Assembly: GCA_020402865.1 (NCBI GenBank)
Contig: JADBYT010000043.1
Coordinates: 1-64,000 of the forward strand
Direction of reading: 5' to 3'
Length of the DNA: 64,000 bases
Origin: Bacteroidota bacterium
Lineage (GTDB): Bacteria; Bacteroidota; Bacteroidia; Palsa-965
Shown: positions 28,795-36,902 of the stretch, in pieces
How the letters are laid out: each line of letters begins with the position of its first letter
Numbering within the stretch: position 1 is the first letter of the stretch
Position numbers and translations under genes: made by a program
Notes under the pieces: model-generated
What the model saw: the letters and a program-made list of their open reading frames with translations, nothing else
Database searches by the model: none
Told to the model about the DNA's origin: nothing

Positions 28795-29862
28795 TCAAAG
28801 CACATTTTTTACCCGTTCGTCTTGAGATATTCGCCAGATAAAGCCATCAAGCACATAATGTGTAAGTTGTGGCAGAGCAAGCAGCGGTACAATAAGGGCA
28901 AGCAGCTCGCTGTTTTCTGAAATGAAATTGAAATTCAATTCACCAAACACTTCCGGCCTTTCCTGCCACACCAGTATATCCCAAAGCCATTCTTCGGCAA
29001 AAGCAAATGCAAGCAGCAAACCGGCAAAAACTGTCAGCATACGCACGCTGAAGAGTTTTTGTAACCACGGCTGGCGTTCAGCCGTGTATGTGCGCCTGCC
29101 GTAAAACCAAATGAGCGCCATATACGGAATACCATGCGAAATCACATTGAGCAGCGTAAAGGTCATATCGCCGTTATAGTGGACAATACCAAAATACCAC
29201 GAAGCGGCAGTGCCTGCAATTAATGCAGCGCGCGGGAAATTGAAGTTGCGTGTTTGTATGTACTGTGTTATTTCTTTTGCACACCAAATGGCGAGCAACA
29301 ATAAATAGATAATTCCCGCCACGACCGCAATGCCATGAGCCGCAATACGGGGTTGCACAAAATCGCCGGCTACAAACCAGTGAAAATCGCGGCCGGGATG
29401 CAAATGCCACCACAGCAGCGGATAAAGCATGGTGGCATAAATGACCACCGAATCAATACGGCTTTTCCAGCTTTTGGTCTCGCGGCGCGAGTAAATGCGC
29501 ATGAAGCCATATTGCTGGCGCACAAAATGAAACACAGCCACATAAGCCACCACACGCCAGAACCATTGCATACCAATCAGGCAAAGCAATACGCCAGCCA
29601 CATAACATATAGCCGGAATTCCCAGCAGCAGCCATTTACGCTCCCGCATCAGGCTTTTATCGAAATACGTGCGGTAAAGTGTGCTGTACACATGCGCCAC
29701 ATCTATGCACAACACAAGTACAATCCATGCCGCTGTGTTTACCGGCTGCTGTTCGCCAAACCATTGCGGAAACAGCATAATGAGCAGCAGTCCCAGCAGC
29801 GGCGGGAAAAGAATAAACAAACCATCGGCCAGCGGCGAATGTATCCACGGTTGTTTATTCAT
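28795..29862 (-). CDS. Multi-pass membrane protein with conserved-looking histidines
   Basis: 355 aa from ATG 29862 (MNKQPWIHSPLADGLFILFP), which overlaps the upstream stop by 8 bp; an earlier in-frame start at 29910 would add 16 residues inside the preceding gene. About nine hydrophobic segments are visible. Histidines lie near membrane edges in motifs such as DVAHVYSTLYRTYFD, FHFVRQQYGFMRIY, SHGIPYMALIW and THYVLDGFIWR. This layout resembles membrane di-iron or metal enzymes (desaturase or Blh-like), but no family is recognised. It is the last gene of the seven-gene DUF4178/polyamine operon. No hairpin terminator is visible in the 160 bp downstream. Confidence 0.75.
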   Translation of the reverse strand: MNKQPWIHSPLADGLFILFPPLLGLLLIMLFPQWFGEQQPVNTAAWIVLVLCIDVAHVYSTLYRTYFDKSLMRERKWLLLGIPAICYVAGVLLCLIGMQWFWRVVAYVAVFHFVRQQYGFMRIYSRRETKSWKSRIDSVVIYATMLYPLLWWHLHPGRDFHWFVAGDFVQPRIAAHGIAVVAGIIYLLLLAIWCAKEITQYIQTRNFNFPRAALIAGTAASWYFGIVHYNGDMTFTLLNVISHGIPYMALIWFYGRRTYTAERQPWLQKLFSVRMLTVFAGLLLAFAFAEEWLWDILVWQERPEVFGELNFNFISENSELLALIVPLLALPQLTHYVLDGFIWRISQDERVKNVL

Positions 29863-31501
29863 GCGGCAAAAGATTGGCACATACTTTTTCAGCCGCAGCA
29901 ATTCCCGCATAAAATGCTTCTTCGAAAATAGAAATACCGCTCAGATCGGAATGTGCAAAATGAATACAGTTGCCGATTGATTCAGCTGCGCGCATACGGC
30001 TTTCGCTCCACACAAAGCCGGGCAATGGTCTTATCATGGCATGTCCCCAAAGCCATACATCAATATTACTGATGCAGCTGCGGGCATTGGGATGCGCCTG
30101 CTCAAGTTCGGCAATGATCAGTTCGCACCACTGCGCGTGGGTAAGTTCGCTAGCTTCCTTTCTTGCTTCGGATGGCGGCAGGTGTGAGAGCGGCAGATAA
30201 AACGTAAATACAAATTCATCGCCGGGCATTTGCAGTTGCTGATGACAGGCATTCACATAGCCAAGTGATCTGCCTCCGTGAATCACATTGTCCCAGCTCA
30301 AAGGCACAGCACCATTGCTGTAAAATTCCTTCGCCGTAATATTGGCTACCATCCACGGCGAATAGCTGAATCCGGCAAGGTTTCGTGTAGCACTACCTTT
30401 CAGAAGCCGTGCAGCCACAAACTGGGGTACGGCAAGAATAATTTGCCGGGCTTCATAGCGTGTGGTCAGGCCGCTTCCGGCATCCCAAACATCTGCCAGC
30501 GATTCGTTTTCGCCCGGCATTACCGCAAAAGCCACCTGCCGGGTGCGGATATGTGAACCAATTTTCTCGCGCAGGGTATTCGCCAGCCGTGCATTGCCTT
30601 CAGGAAACGTAATTACGGAGCCTTCATTTTGTTCGTCTTCGGCATGCCGCGAGGCAAAATAATGTATGCCCGCCCACGCCGATGTTTCCTCAAGTGTAGT
30701 GCCGTAGTCGTCGCGGCAGCAATAATTCACATACTCCAGCAGCTCAGAAGCCGTATAACCTTGGCGGGTCATCCATTGCTGCATCGACAACCTGTCGAGA
30801 CTGCGATATTGTTCGTCGGCGCTGCTGCGGTTGAGCGGAATGGTGAAAGCCTGTTTACCATCGCTGCCGGTGGCTTTGCGGTAAACCTCCATCTGTTGCA
30901 GAAAACGCGTTATCTGTTTTGCCGTTTCTGCGGTTAATCCATAGTGCGGCACTAAATCATTTTGCCAGCGGCTGTTGATGAATAACCGCTCCTGTGGCTC
31001 AAAGCTCAGATGCAATTCATTGTACAAAGGTTTCCCGTTTGCATCAAAACCGGTAATCGTGCCGTTTTCCTGCAGCAGAGCTGTCAGTTCAGTAAGCGAA
31101 GGGTGGGGAAGGGGCAGGTAATGCGCTCCCCAGGGAAATGCCGATACCGGATTGCTTCCGCCTCTGGCATTACCACCGGTTTCTGTTTCCAGTTCAATGA
31201 GCAGAAACGGAATGCCGGCCTGCTTCAGCTTTCGTGCGGCAGATAGCCCGGCCACACCGCCGCCAATAATAAGCGTACTTATTTTTTCGGTGCGCGAATG
31301 AGCGGGAAAATTGCCGGTACGCAGTTTGTGTCCCAGATCACTGCCTGCTCCCGTAAGCTTTCCGGGTACAGGTTTATTGATGTGCGGGGTATGGCAACGC
31401 GGAAGCAGGAGTGATGCCCCCGCAGCCAGCACAAGCCGCTGTAGAAACGCACTGCGACTGAGCTGCACAGAGAATGGCTTGTTTAATTTACCCTGCTCCA
31501 T
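29855..31501 (-). CDS. FAD-dependent amine oxidase-like protein
   Basis: 548 aa. An N-terminal export-like segment (SRSAFLQRLVLAAGASLLLP) lacks a true twin-arginine pair but resembles degenerate Tat leaders. The Rossmann FAD motif is GGGVAGLSAARKL at about 75-90, followed by the Glu that binds ribose (ELETETGG). The C-terminal FAD region is HFAHSDLSGISIFEEAFYAG. The fold matches the flavin amine oxidase/phytoene desaturase superfamily. It overlaps the aminopropyltransferase gene by 19 bp and the next gene by 8 bp. The polyamine context makes a polyamine or related amine a plausible substrate; that is inference. Confidence 0.82.
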   Translation of the reverse strand: MEQGKLNKPFSVQLSRSAFLQRLVLAAGASLLLPRCHTPHINKPVPGKLTGAGSDLGHKLRTGNFPAHSRTEKISTLIIGGGVAGLSAARKLKQAGIPFLLIELETETGGNARGGSNPVSAFPWGAHYLPLPHPSLTELTALLQENGTITGFDANGKPLYNELHLSFEPQERLFINSRWQNDLVPHYGLTAETAKQITRFLQQMEVYRKATGSDGKQAFTIPLNRSSADEQYRSLDRLSMQQWMTRQGYTASELLEYVNYCCRDDYGTTLEETSAWAGIHYFASRHAEDEQNEGSVITFPEGNARLANTLREKIGSHIRTRQVAFAVMPGENESLADVWDAGSGLTTRYEARQIILAVPQFVAARLLKGSATRNLAGFSYSPWMVANITAKEFYSNGAVPLSWDNVIHGGRSLGYVNACHQQLQMPGDEFVFTFYLPLSHLPPSEARKEASELTHAQWCELIIAELEQAHPNARSCISNIDVWLWGHAMIRPLPGFVWSESRMRAAESIGNCIHFAHSDLSGISIFEEAFYAGIAAAEKVCANLLPHE

Positions 31502-32979
31502 TCTTTTTCAAAGTAATGCACCAGTGCCTGATTGTTAAGCCGGTTCACCTCTGCCTCACGCCGGGCCATATCTTTGGGAAAATGAAACAGTTGTGCAAAT
31601 GTGGGTTCGTCCAGAAAGCGAAGCCCCGGTGGGAAACCGGTTGTGCGCAACGGCTTGTTTTCCTGCTGAACAAGCATAAAACCCCATTCGCCGAAAGACG
31701 GCACCAGCGCATGATAAGGCTTTACAGTGAGTCCGCACGATTCAATGGTTTGGTGAATACACCAGAACGATTGCGGAGCATAAAAAGGAGAGGTTGATTG
31801 TATTACCGCCATGCCGCCGGGCGAAAGTGTGCGGCGAAGCATATCGTAAAATGTTTTGGTGTAGAGTTTACCTACGGAGTAATTGGACGGGTCGGGAAAA
31901 TCAACCACAATAAAATCGAAAAGTTGCCGGTTTGCAGACAACCAGCGGAAGGCATCGGTGTTTTGAATGTTTACCTTACTGGAAAGCAATGAGCGTTGAT
32001 TAAGCGAAGTAAGCAGCTGGTGCGAAGAGAAAAGCCCCGTCATGTGCGGATCAAGATCAACCAGTACGATTTGTTTTACCGACGGGTATTTCAGCAATTC
32101 CCGCACCGCCAAACCATCGCCTCCGCCAAGCACAAGTACGCGCTGTGCATTGTTTACCTGAATCATTCCCGGGTGGACTAATGCTTCGTGATAGCGGTAT
32201 TCATCAGTTGAACTGAATTGAAGGTTGCCATTTAAAAACAAACGAAGTTCATCGCCGTTTTTGGTGAGTACCATGCGCTGGTAAGGTGTGGAAGCCGAAT
32301 ACACGACATTGGCCTGATAGGTGGTTTCTTCGGTTTGTTCCATAATCCTGTCGGCATACACCATGCCTGCCACCAGTGCCAGTATTGACGTGATACCCGA
32401 TATGGCGAGATAACGTCTGGTAGGGAGCTCGGCGCGAAATGCATAAACAAGATACAACCCCACACCGGCATTCATAAGGCCAAACAGCATCGACGTGCGG
32501 ATGAGCCCGAGATAAGGCACAAGGAGCAACGGAAATATTACCGAAGCCAGCAGCGCCCCGATATAATCAAACGTAAATACTTTCGACACAAGATCGCGGA
32601 ACGCTACGCGGTCTTTTAATATGCGCAGCAGCAGCGGTATTTCAAGCCCCACCAGCGTGCCGGTAATCCCCACCAGCAAATAAAGCAGCAGCCTGAACGA
32701 TTCGATATGCGGAAAAAGATAAAACAGCAGCGCCGAACTGAAGCCGCCAATCAACCCAACCAGAATTTCAATCTGGATAAACCAGCCAAGCAGGTTGCGC
32801 TCGAAATAGCGTGAAAGCCACGAGCCGATGCCCATCGCAAAAAGATAAACACCGATAATGGTAGAGAATTGTGTAACCGAATCGCCAAGCAGATAGCTTG
32901 CCAGCGTGCCCGCAACCAGTTCATACACCAGTCCGCACGTGGCTACCACAAAAACGGCAAGCAGCAGCAGTAATTGCAT
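31483..32979 (-). CDS. Membrane-anchored polyamine aminopropyltransferase (spermidine synthase-like)
   Basis: 498 aa. The N-terminal half (about 1-205) has about seven transmembrane helices. The C-terminal half is a SpeE-type methyltransferase-fold domain with VLVLGGGDGLAVRELLKYP (cofactor loop), VDLDPHMTGL and VVDFPDPSNYSVGKLYT, which replaces the usual D-T/S-S/T-DP active-site loop. Such membrane SpeE proteins transfer aminopropyl from decarboxylated AdoMet to an amine in characterised relatives; the acceptor here is unknown. It starts 6 bp after DUF350 and overlaps the oxidase gene. Its AdoMetDC partner is the first gene of the operon. Confidence 0.87.
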   Translation of the reverse strand: MQLLLLLAVFVVATCGLVYELVAGTLASYLLGDSVTQFSTIIGVYLFAMGIGSWLSRYFERNLLGWFIQIEILVGLIGGFSSALLFYLFPHIESFRLLLYLLVGITGTLVGLEIPLLLRILKDRVAFRDLVSKVFTFDYIGALLASVIFPLLLVPYLGLIRTSMLFGLMNAGVGLYLVYAFRAELPTRRYLAISGITSILALVAGMVYADRIMEQTEETTYQANVVYSASTPYQRMVLTKNGDELRLFLNGNLQFSSTDEYRYHEALVHPGMIQVNNAQRVLVLGGGDGLAVRELLKYPSVKQIVLVDLDPHMTGLFSSHQLLTSLNQRSLLSSKVNIQNTDAFRWLSANRQLFDFIVVDFPDPSNYSVGKLYTKTFYDMLRRTLSPGGMAVIQSTSPFYAPQSFWCIHQTIESCGLTVKPYHALVPSFGEWGFMLVQQENKPLRTTGFPPGLRFLDEPTFAQLFHFPKDMARREAEVNRLNNQALVHYFEKEWSRVN

Positions 32980-32985
32980 GGCCCG

Positions 32986-33207
32986 TTATCCGTGAATGGC
33001 TGCGGCAATAATCCAGCCCAGCGCAAGCATAAAACCGGCAGCCAGAATAGCTAATGCCGTATTCTGCTTTTCCACAATTTCTTTCCACAGGTTATGCCGT
33101 ACCACTAGCCGGTCAATAACCCAGAAAGCAAATACCAGCACAGCTATTCCGATAACGGAATAAACCAGCGAACTGATTAACGGTTTGGTTGAAAGAAACT
33201 CATTCAT
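32986..33207 (-). CDS. DUF350 family small membrane protein
   Basis: 73 aa with two transmembrane helices (SLVYSVIGIAVLVFAFWVID and NTALAILAAGFMLALGWIIA) separated by a short charged loop (RLVVRHNLWKEIVEKQ). This matches a half-length DUF350 (YjfL type). DUF350 genes recur next to DUF4178, spermidine synthase-like and PspA-like genes in many bacteria; the role is unknown. It starts 9 bp after the preceding tiny gene. Confidence 0.85.
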   Translation of the reverse strand: MNEFLSTKPLISSLVYSVIGIAVLVFAFWVIDRLVVRHNLWKEIVEKQNTALAILAAGFMLALGWIIAAAIHG

Positions 33208-33216
33208 GACTTTCGT

Positions 33217-33405
33217 TTATTTATGATGACGGTAATAGGTGTTTCCCCGGTTTCCTGAGCCGTAAGGATTGCCTTTCGGATCAAATTTTTCATTGTCGGA
33301 ACTGTTGTAATACAATATGCCGTTTCGCTGGGCATACACAAATGTGCCCAGCACAATCAGCACAAGCGCCGAATAGATATAAAGTCCCGCAGGTATTTTT
33401 TTCAT
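33217..33405 (-). CDS. Single-pass 62-aa membrane protein
   Basis: ATG 33405 is chosen because it follows the DUF4178 stop by 10 bp; the longer frame from 33501 lies inside that gene. It encodes MKKIPAGLYIYSALVLIVLG, one transmembrane helix, then a polar tail rich in Gly, Asn, Ser and Tyr (ILYYNSSDNEKFDPKGNPYG) ending YYRHHK. No family is recognised. It is conserved in position between DUF4178 and DUF350 and so is probably a real small operon member. Confidence 0.7.
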   Translation of the reverse strand: MKKIPAGLYIYSALVLIVLGTFVYAQRNGILYYNSSDNEKFDPKGNPYGSGNRGNTYYRHHK

Positions 33406-33415
33406 GGCATTCGTA

Positions 33416-35308
33416 TTACGAATAATCGCTGTTGCTCCAGCGGCGTTTCTCGAACAGGTGACGGCGCAGCAGGAGTAAAGCCGGTAAAAGTGCAATTGCA
33501 AGCACCGTCCACCAGTAATTGCTCACGGTTGGCACATCGCGCGTAAACAGTAGTTCTATGTTTTTGCCCGTTTCATTGGTTTTGCCTCTGTTTAACGTTA
33601 TTTCTGCCCTGTATCGCCCTTCGGGAATGGCCGTAAGCAGCGCCTCATTGGTTCGGCTGCCTTCTTCCCAATGTCCTCCGTCATCAAAGCCGGTGTAAAA
33701 TTCCGAGCCAACACTGGTGGCATATTCCACCAATGTGCTTTGATTAATAAGTACAACAGAGGACTCCGCCCAATTATTGGTTACATCGCTATTCAGGGCA
33801 ACCTCCAGGTTTTTATTTCCGTCTTCAAGCGTAAATGGAGGTGTAACAACAGGTAAAGAGGTGGTAAGTGTGTCGGGTAATGTGTGCCGGCTGCTGTACA
33901 CCACAGCACTTTTATGCCCCGGTACAAACTGAAGCAACGTAAGAATAAGCAGGGGCAGGAGGAAGGATGCCAGCAATCTTTTCTGCGGAATAAGCCACTC
34001 CGGCGCAGGCTGCGATGAACCAATGCCATGCTGCACAGGCATATCCGTTTCTTTTTTACCAAACGCAGCGGCCACCTCTTGCCGTGATATATAGCGCCCC
34101 TTATACCAGCCAAACGTGCTGAAATCAAACTCGCTGCTCATCAGGTAAGGAGGCGATACAAATTCCTGTGTGCTGATCCGGTTCTTGAAATTAGGAATGC
34201 CGGCAAGTTCTCCAACCGCTGTGCGCAGCACCGCATTTCCTTTCAGAAAAAGATCATACCGACGGTTTTCATACGTCAGTTCAAAATTATTCTTCACGGG
34301 CATTCCTTCTACAGGAGAAAGAAAAGTCCAGTGTCCGTCAAATTCACTCAGGAAATGTATCGGATATTCAGGATGAAAAAGCGTGTATTCGCGCCAGTAA
34401 TAAGAAGTGCCGGCCTCCTGTTTCTCGTGAATGGCGGTAATGGTCCAATGCACATTTTCAACAATACCTTTGTCGCCAGGTTTAAACGTAGCACTTGTTT
34501 GAAATGCCTTTCCCCTGTTTTTAATTACCGAAACCCCGCGTGGCGAAGCGGCCAGCACACTAAAGCACGAGCTGCAGCTGAGATGCGAGTGCTGTTGCGC
34601 GGTGTATGACGGGATGGTGTGGCGGCAAACCGGACAGGCATATTCGGCCACCAGCGGCGCCGCTGTGTTTGCAGCAAGTGTTTTATTCAGAAACACGGCA
34701 CGGCTTTCAGCATTGAGCGTTTTGCCGATGAAAGCGACTCCGGTAAGTTCCTTATTCACCGCCATTCTAAATACAGCGCCCACATCATTCTGCATCCAGA
34801 TTGTAATGAACAGCTTATCCAGCCCGGCAAGCGGCATACTTCCGGTAACAATTCGCGAATCCACATTCAAAATTGCTGTTACCGTAAATAATTCCTTGTT
34901 GGGAAAAACCAAAATAGGCTTACCCACAGCAATCCGCTTTTTCTGCTCGTCCGTTAAAATATCCTTTGCCGGATGAAACACCATGATGCCACCGGTTTCT
35001 TCTTCAATCCAGATTATGCCTCTCGTGCTGTGTGCAGCCCACAACATACTGTATCCTTCGTCATACTTCTGATATACTCCGCCACTTACTACAAACTGCT
35101 CGCCTTCATAATTAACAAGGCTGCCCACACACAAACGGGCAAGCACATTGGGTAGCGGAGGCATTTTTCCTGTAACAACGTATGAAGATGTGGCTGCATC
35201 CCATTGCTGACAATTATTGCAGGCATGGCATACCATTACCTCATCGCCGGCATACATCTTAATCTGTACGCCGCATGATACACATTGCTGAAGCATTGCA
35301 ACTCCCAT
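33416..35308 (-). CDS. DUF4178 domain protein with zinc ribbons and membrane anchors
   Basis: 630 aa. An N-terminal Cys cluster (C9, C12, C27, C30, C33) is a zinc-ribbon. A first DUF4178-like unit follows (about 50-200). A second ribbon (YACPVCRHTIPSY..LSCSSC, about 230-255) leads into a clearer DUF4178 unit (about 275-410: YYWREYTLFHPEYPIHFLSE, GHWTFLSPV). Two transmembrane helices are near 455-475 and 600-620, with a beta-rich domain between, ending in a basic tail. It starts 3 bp after the AdoMetDC-like gene's stop. The family is unstudied; the layout suggests a membrane-tethered sensor or adaptor. Confidence 0.85.
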   Translation of the reverse strand: MGVAMLQQCVSCGVQIKMYAGDEVMVCHACNNCQQWDAATSSYVVTGKMPPLPNVLARLCVGSLVNYEGEQFVVSGGVYQKYDEGYSMLWAAHSTRGIIWIEEETGGIMVFHPAKDILTDEQKKRIAVGKPILVFPNKELFTVTAILNVDSRIVTGSMPLAGLDKLFITIWMQNDVGAVFRMAVNKELTGVAFIGKTLNAESRAVFLNKTLAANTAAPLVAEYACPVCRHTIPSYTAQQHSHLSCSSCFSVLAASPRGVSVIKNRGKAFQTSATFKPGDKGIVENVHWTITAIHEKQEAGTSYYWREYTLFHPEYPIHFLSEFDGHWTFLSPVEGMPVKNNFELTYENRRYDLFLKGNAVLRTAVGELAGIPNFKNRISTQEFVSPPYLMSSEFDFSTFGWYKGRYISRQEVAAAFGKKETDMPVQHGIGSSQPAPEWLIPQKRLLASFLLPLLILTLLQFVPGHKSAVVYSSRHTLPDTLTTSLPVVTPPFTLEDGNKNLEVALNSDVTNNWAESSVVLINQSTLVEYATSVGSEFYTGFDDGGHWEEGSRTNEALLTAIPEGRYRAEITLNRGKTNETGKNIELLFTRDVPTVSNYWWTVLAIALLPALLLLRRHLFEKRRWSNSDYS

Positions 35309-35311
35309 TCT

Positions 35312-35671
35312 TCAGCGTGCTATCTGGTGAATATTACTTAATTCAGCCTTAAAGTAACGCGCAATATCCTGCGCCAGCTGTACTACAACTGCATCATTCC
35401 GGCGGCTGAAGTTGGATAAAAACACATCAAACGTAGCCAGATTGTATTCCGGCCAGGTGTGTATGGAAATATGCGACTCGGTTAAGGCTACTGCACCAGT
35501 AAAACCGGCATCGGGAAAACGATGCCATACATCGCCCACTTGTGTAAGGTGATGCGTTACAATTTGCGCATCCAGCCATTCCCTGAACAACTGCATATCT
35601 TTCAGCAAATCGCTGTCTTTACTTTGCAGCGTAGCCAGATAATGAAGGCCGGGGTTATACTGTGTGTTCAT
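35312..35671 (-). CDS. S-adenosylmethionine decarboxylase-like protein (SpeH type), Cys replaced by Ser
   Basis: 119 aa from ATG 35671. The core LTESHISIHTWPEYNLATFD matches prokaryotic AdoMetDC. The self-cleavage pair E65-S66 (pyruvoyl-forming Ser) and H71 are present. The catalytic Cys that follows in the Thermotoga enzyme (Cys83, in FTCG) is replaced: the local sequence is FLSN, with S86 in its place. In the known family this Cys acts as proton donor and influences activity. It is the first gene of the operon whose fifth gene is an aminopropyltransferase, so it should supply decarboxylated AdoMet if active. Confidence 0.85.
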   Translation of the reverse strand: MNTQYNPGLHYLATLQSKDSDLLKDMQLFREWLDAQIVTHHLTQVGDVWHRFPDAGFTGAVALTESHISIHTWPEYNLATFDVFLSNFSRRNDAVVVQLAQDIARYFKAELSNIHQIAR

Positions 35672-35677
35672 ACTGAG

Positions 35678-35685
35678 CAAATGTA
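35678..35685 (-). promoter_or_regulatory. -7 box of the DUF4178/polyamine operon
   Basis: TACATTTG on the minus strand is an exact TAnnTTTG match. The nearest TTG upstream is at 24 bp, longer than usual. The expected start of transcription falls at or within a few bases of ATG 35671, so the message may be leaderless. The box overlaps an in-frame TTG at 35680, which argues against that longer start. Confidence 0.45.
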
Positions 35686-35741
35686 AACAAAATGAATTCT
35701 TACGCGCATCAATTAGTTGGAATTTCGCAAGAATACAGCCA

Positions 35742-36830
35742 CTAATGCTCCGTAATGGAAAGCGTAATCACCGCCGGAGGGCCCTGCCTTGCTCCGGGTC
35801 TTCGGTATGTGGCTGACAGGTTTATCTGCCGGCGTTTAATATTCCACGATCCTTGCCAGTAATCTGCCGAAACAGTAGTGCGTTGAACTAAATGTGGTGA
35901 TGAAAACTGATCTGTCATTTTCTGCATCAGATAATTTCTATTCTCAGGTGTGTCCCGCATCACAATATTGATGCGCTTAAGCCTGTTATTCCCATCAAAA
36001 AACAAATCCAACACCAATACATCTATCGAATCGTATTTTTTCCAACCCGTATAATTGTAGCGGGGATGCCAGCAATTACGAGGCAATTCACGATTGAAAT
36101 CATCGGTTGAATAATTGCCGGCCAGTGTGTAGTAATCGAAACCGGGTTCATTTTCCAGAAATGGCTTGAGTTCATCCAGGCTTTTACCAATTGTAAATTC
36201 TCCGAATCCGTTAAAATCAAAAGTATAGTGCATAGTACCAGCCGAAAGTTTTTTCACATGCCGCACTTCATCAGCAATCGTTTGCGGGCCGCCCGAAAAA
36301 CGAATAATCGTGTAGCCGATATACACACTATCAATAAGCTGATTGGAAAAGAACTCATAGTGCAAACTGTCTTTGTTAAACACATAACTTGCTTCACTGC
36401 GCTGATTTCGGCAAGGTATTTCCTTTACTTTATTTTCCTTACAAAAGGCTTCATTTAGTTTACACGAAAAATCGTTCGGGAAAAATAAACTGATTGCCGC
36501 AATACGATCGTTCTGATCAAAATCCACATAAATCATCTGCACCGGCACACCGAGGTAAAATTTATAATCGCCATCGGGATTCAGTGTGTACTGCTGTCTT
36601 TTAAGCGCTGAATTATCAATTGCAAGCCCCTGTGTATAGTAGTAATAATGCCAGGAAACTTGGGTGATCAGAGGGACTTCGGTGGTTGACTTGCGGAGTA
36701 AATGGCTTACAGCCGAGTAGTGACGGCCTACGCGAAGTTCACTCCAGCCGACAGGAAACGGATCTGGCTTTGCCGCAAAGGCAGCGATACTATTTAACAA
36801 TGCAAGTAGAGTAAGTAAATGCGTTTTCAT
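35742..36830 (-). CDS. Secreted hypothetical protein
   Basis: 362 aa with a signal peptide (MKTHLLTLLALLNSIAAFAA). The mature protein is mixed alpha/beta with repeated 'F(D/N)..(D/N)RI..I' strands (IYVDFDQNDRIAAISLFF, LDLFFDGNNRLKRINIVM), suggesting two copies of a SmpA/lipoprotein-like alpha-beta unit: each copy begins with a 'VG.(H/S)...L...L' helix (RVGRHYSAVSHLLRK, TIGKSLDELKPFLE). No function is assigned. It ends 70 bp before the polyamine operon and may be separate from it. Confidence 0.75.
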   Translation of the reverse strand: MKTHLLTLLALLNSIAAFAAKPDPFPVGWSELRVGRHYSAVSHLLRKSTTEVPLITQVSWHYYYYTQGLAIDNSALKRQQYTLNPDGDYKFYLGVPVQMIYVDFDQNDRIAAISLFFPNDFSCKLNEAFCKENKVKEIPCRNQRSEASYVFNKDSLHYEFFSNQLIDSVYIGYTIIRFSGGPQTIADEVRHVKKLSAGTMHYTFDFNGFGEFTIGKSLDELKPFLENEPGFDYYTLAGNYSTDDFNRELPRNCWHPRYNYTGWKKYDSIDVLVLDLFFDGNNRLKRINIVMRDTPENRNYLMQKMTDQFSSPHLVQRTTVSADYWQGSWNIKRRQINLSATYRRPGARQGPPAVITLSITEH

Positions 36831-36902
36831 ACAATCAGTTCAGGATATTGAATCGGAAAAGCAATTTACCTAAACAGAATGTGTTAAACAATCTGAATGC
36901 AG

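Noticed and set aside
29335-29931. 198-codon plus-strand frame
   Set aside because: Antisense to the end of the polyamine operon; composition unlike a real protein.
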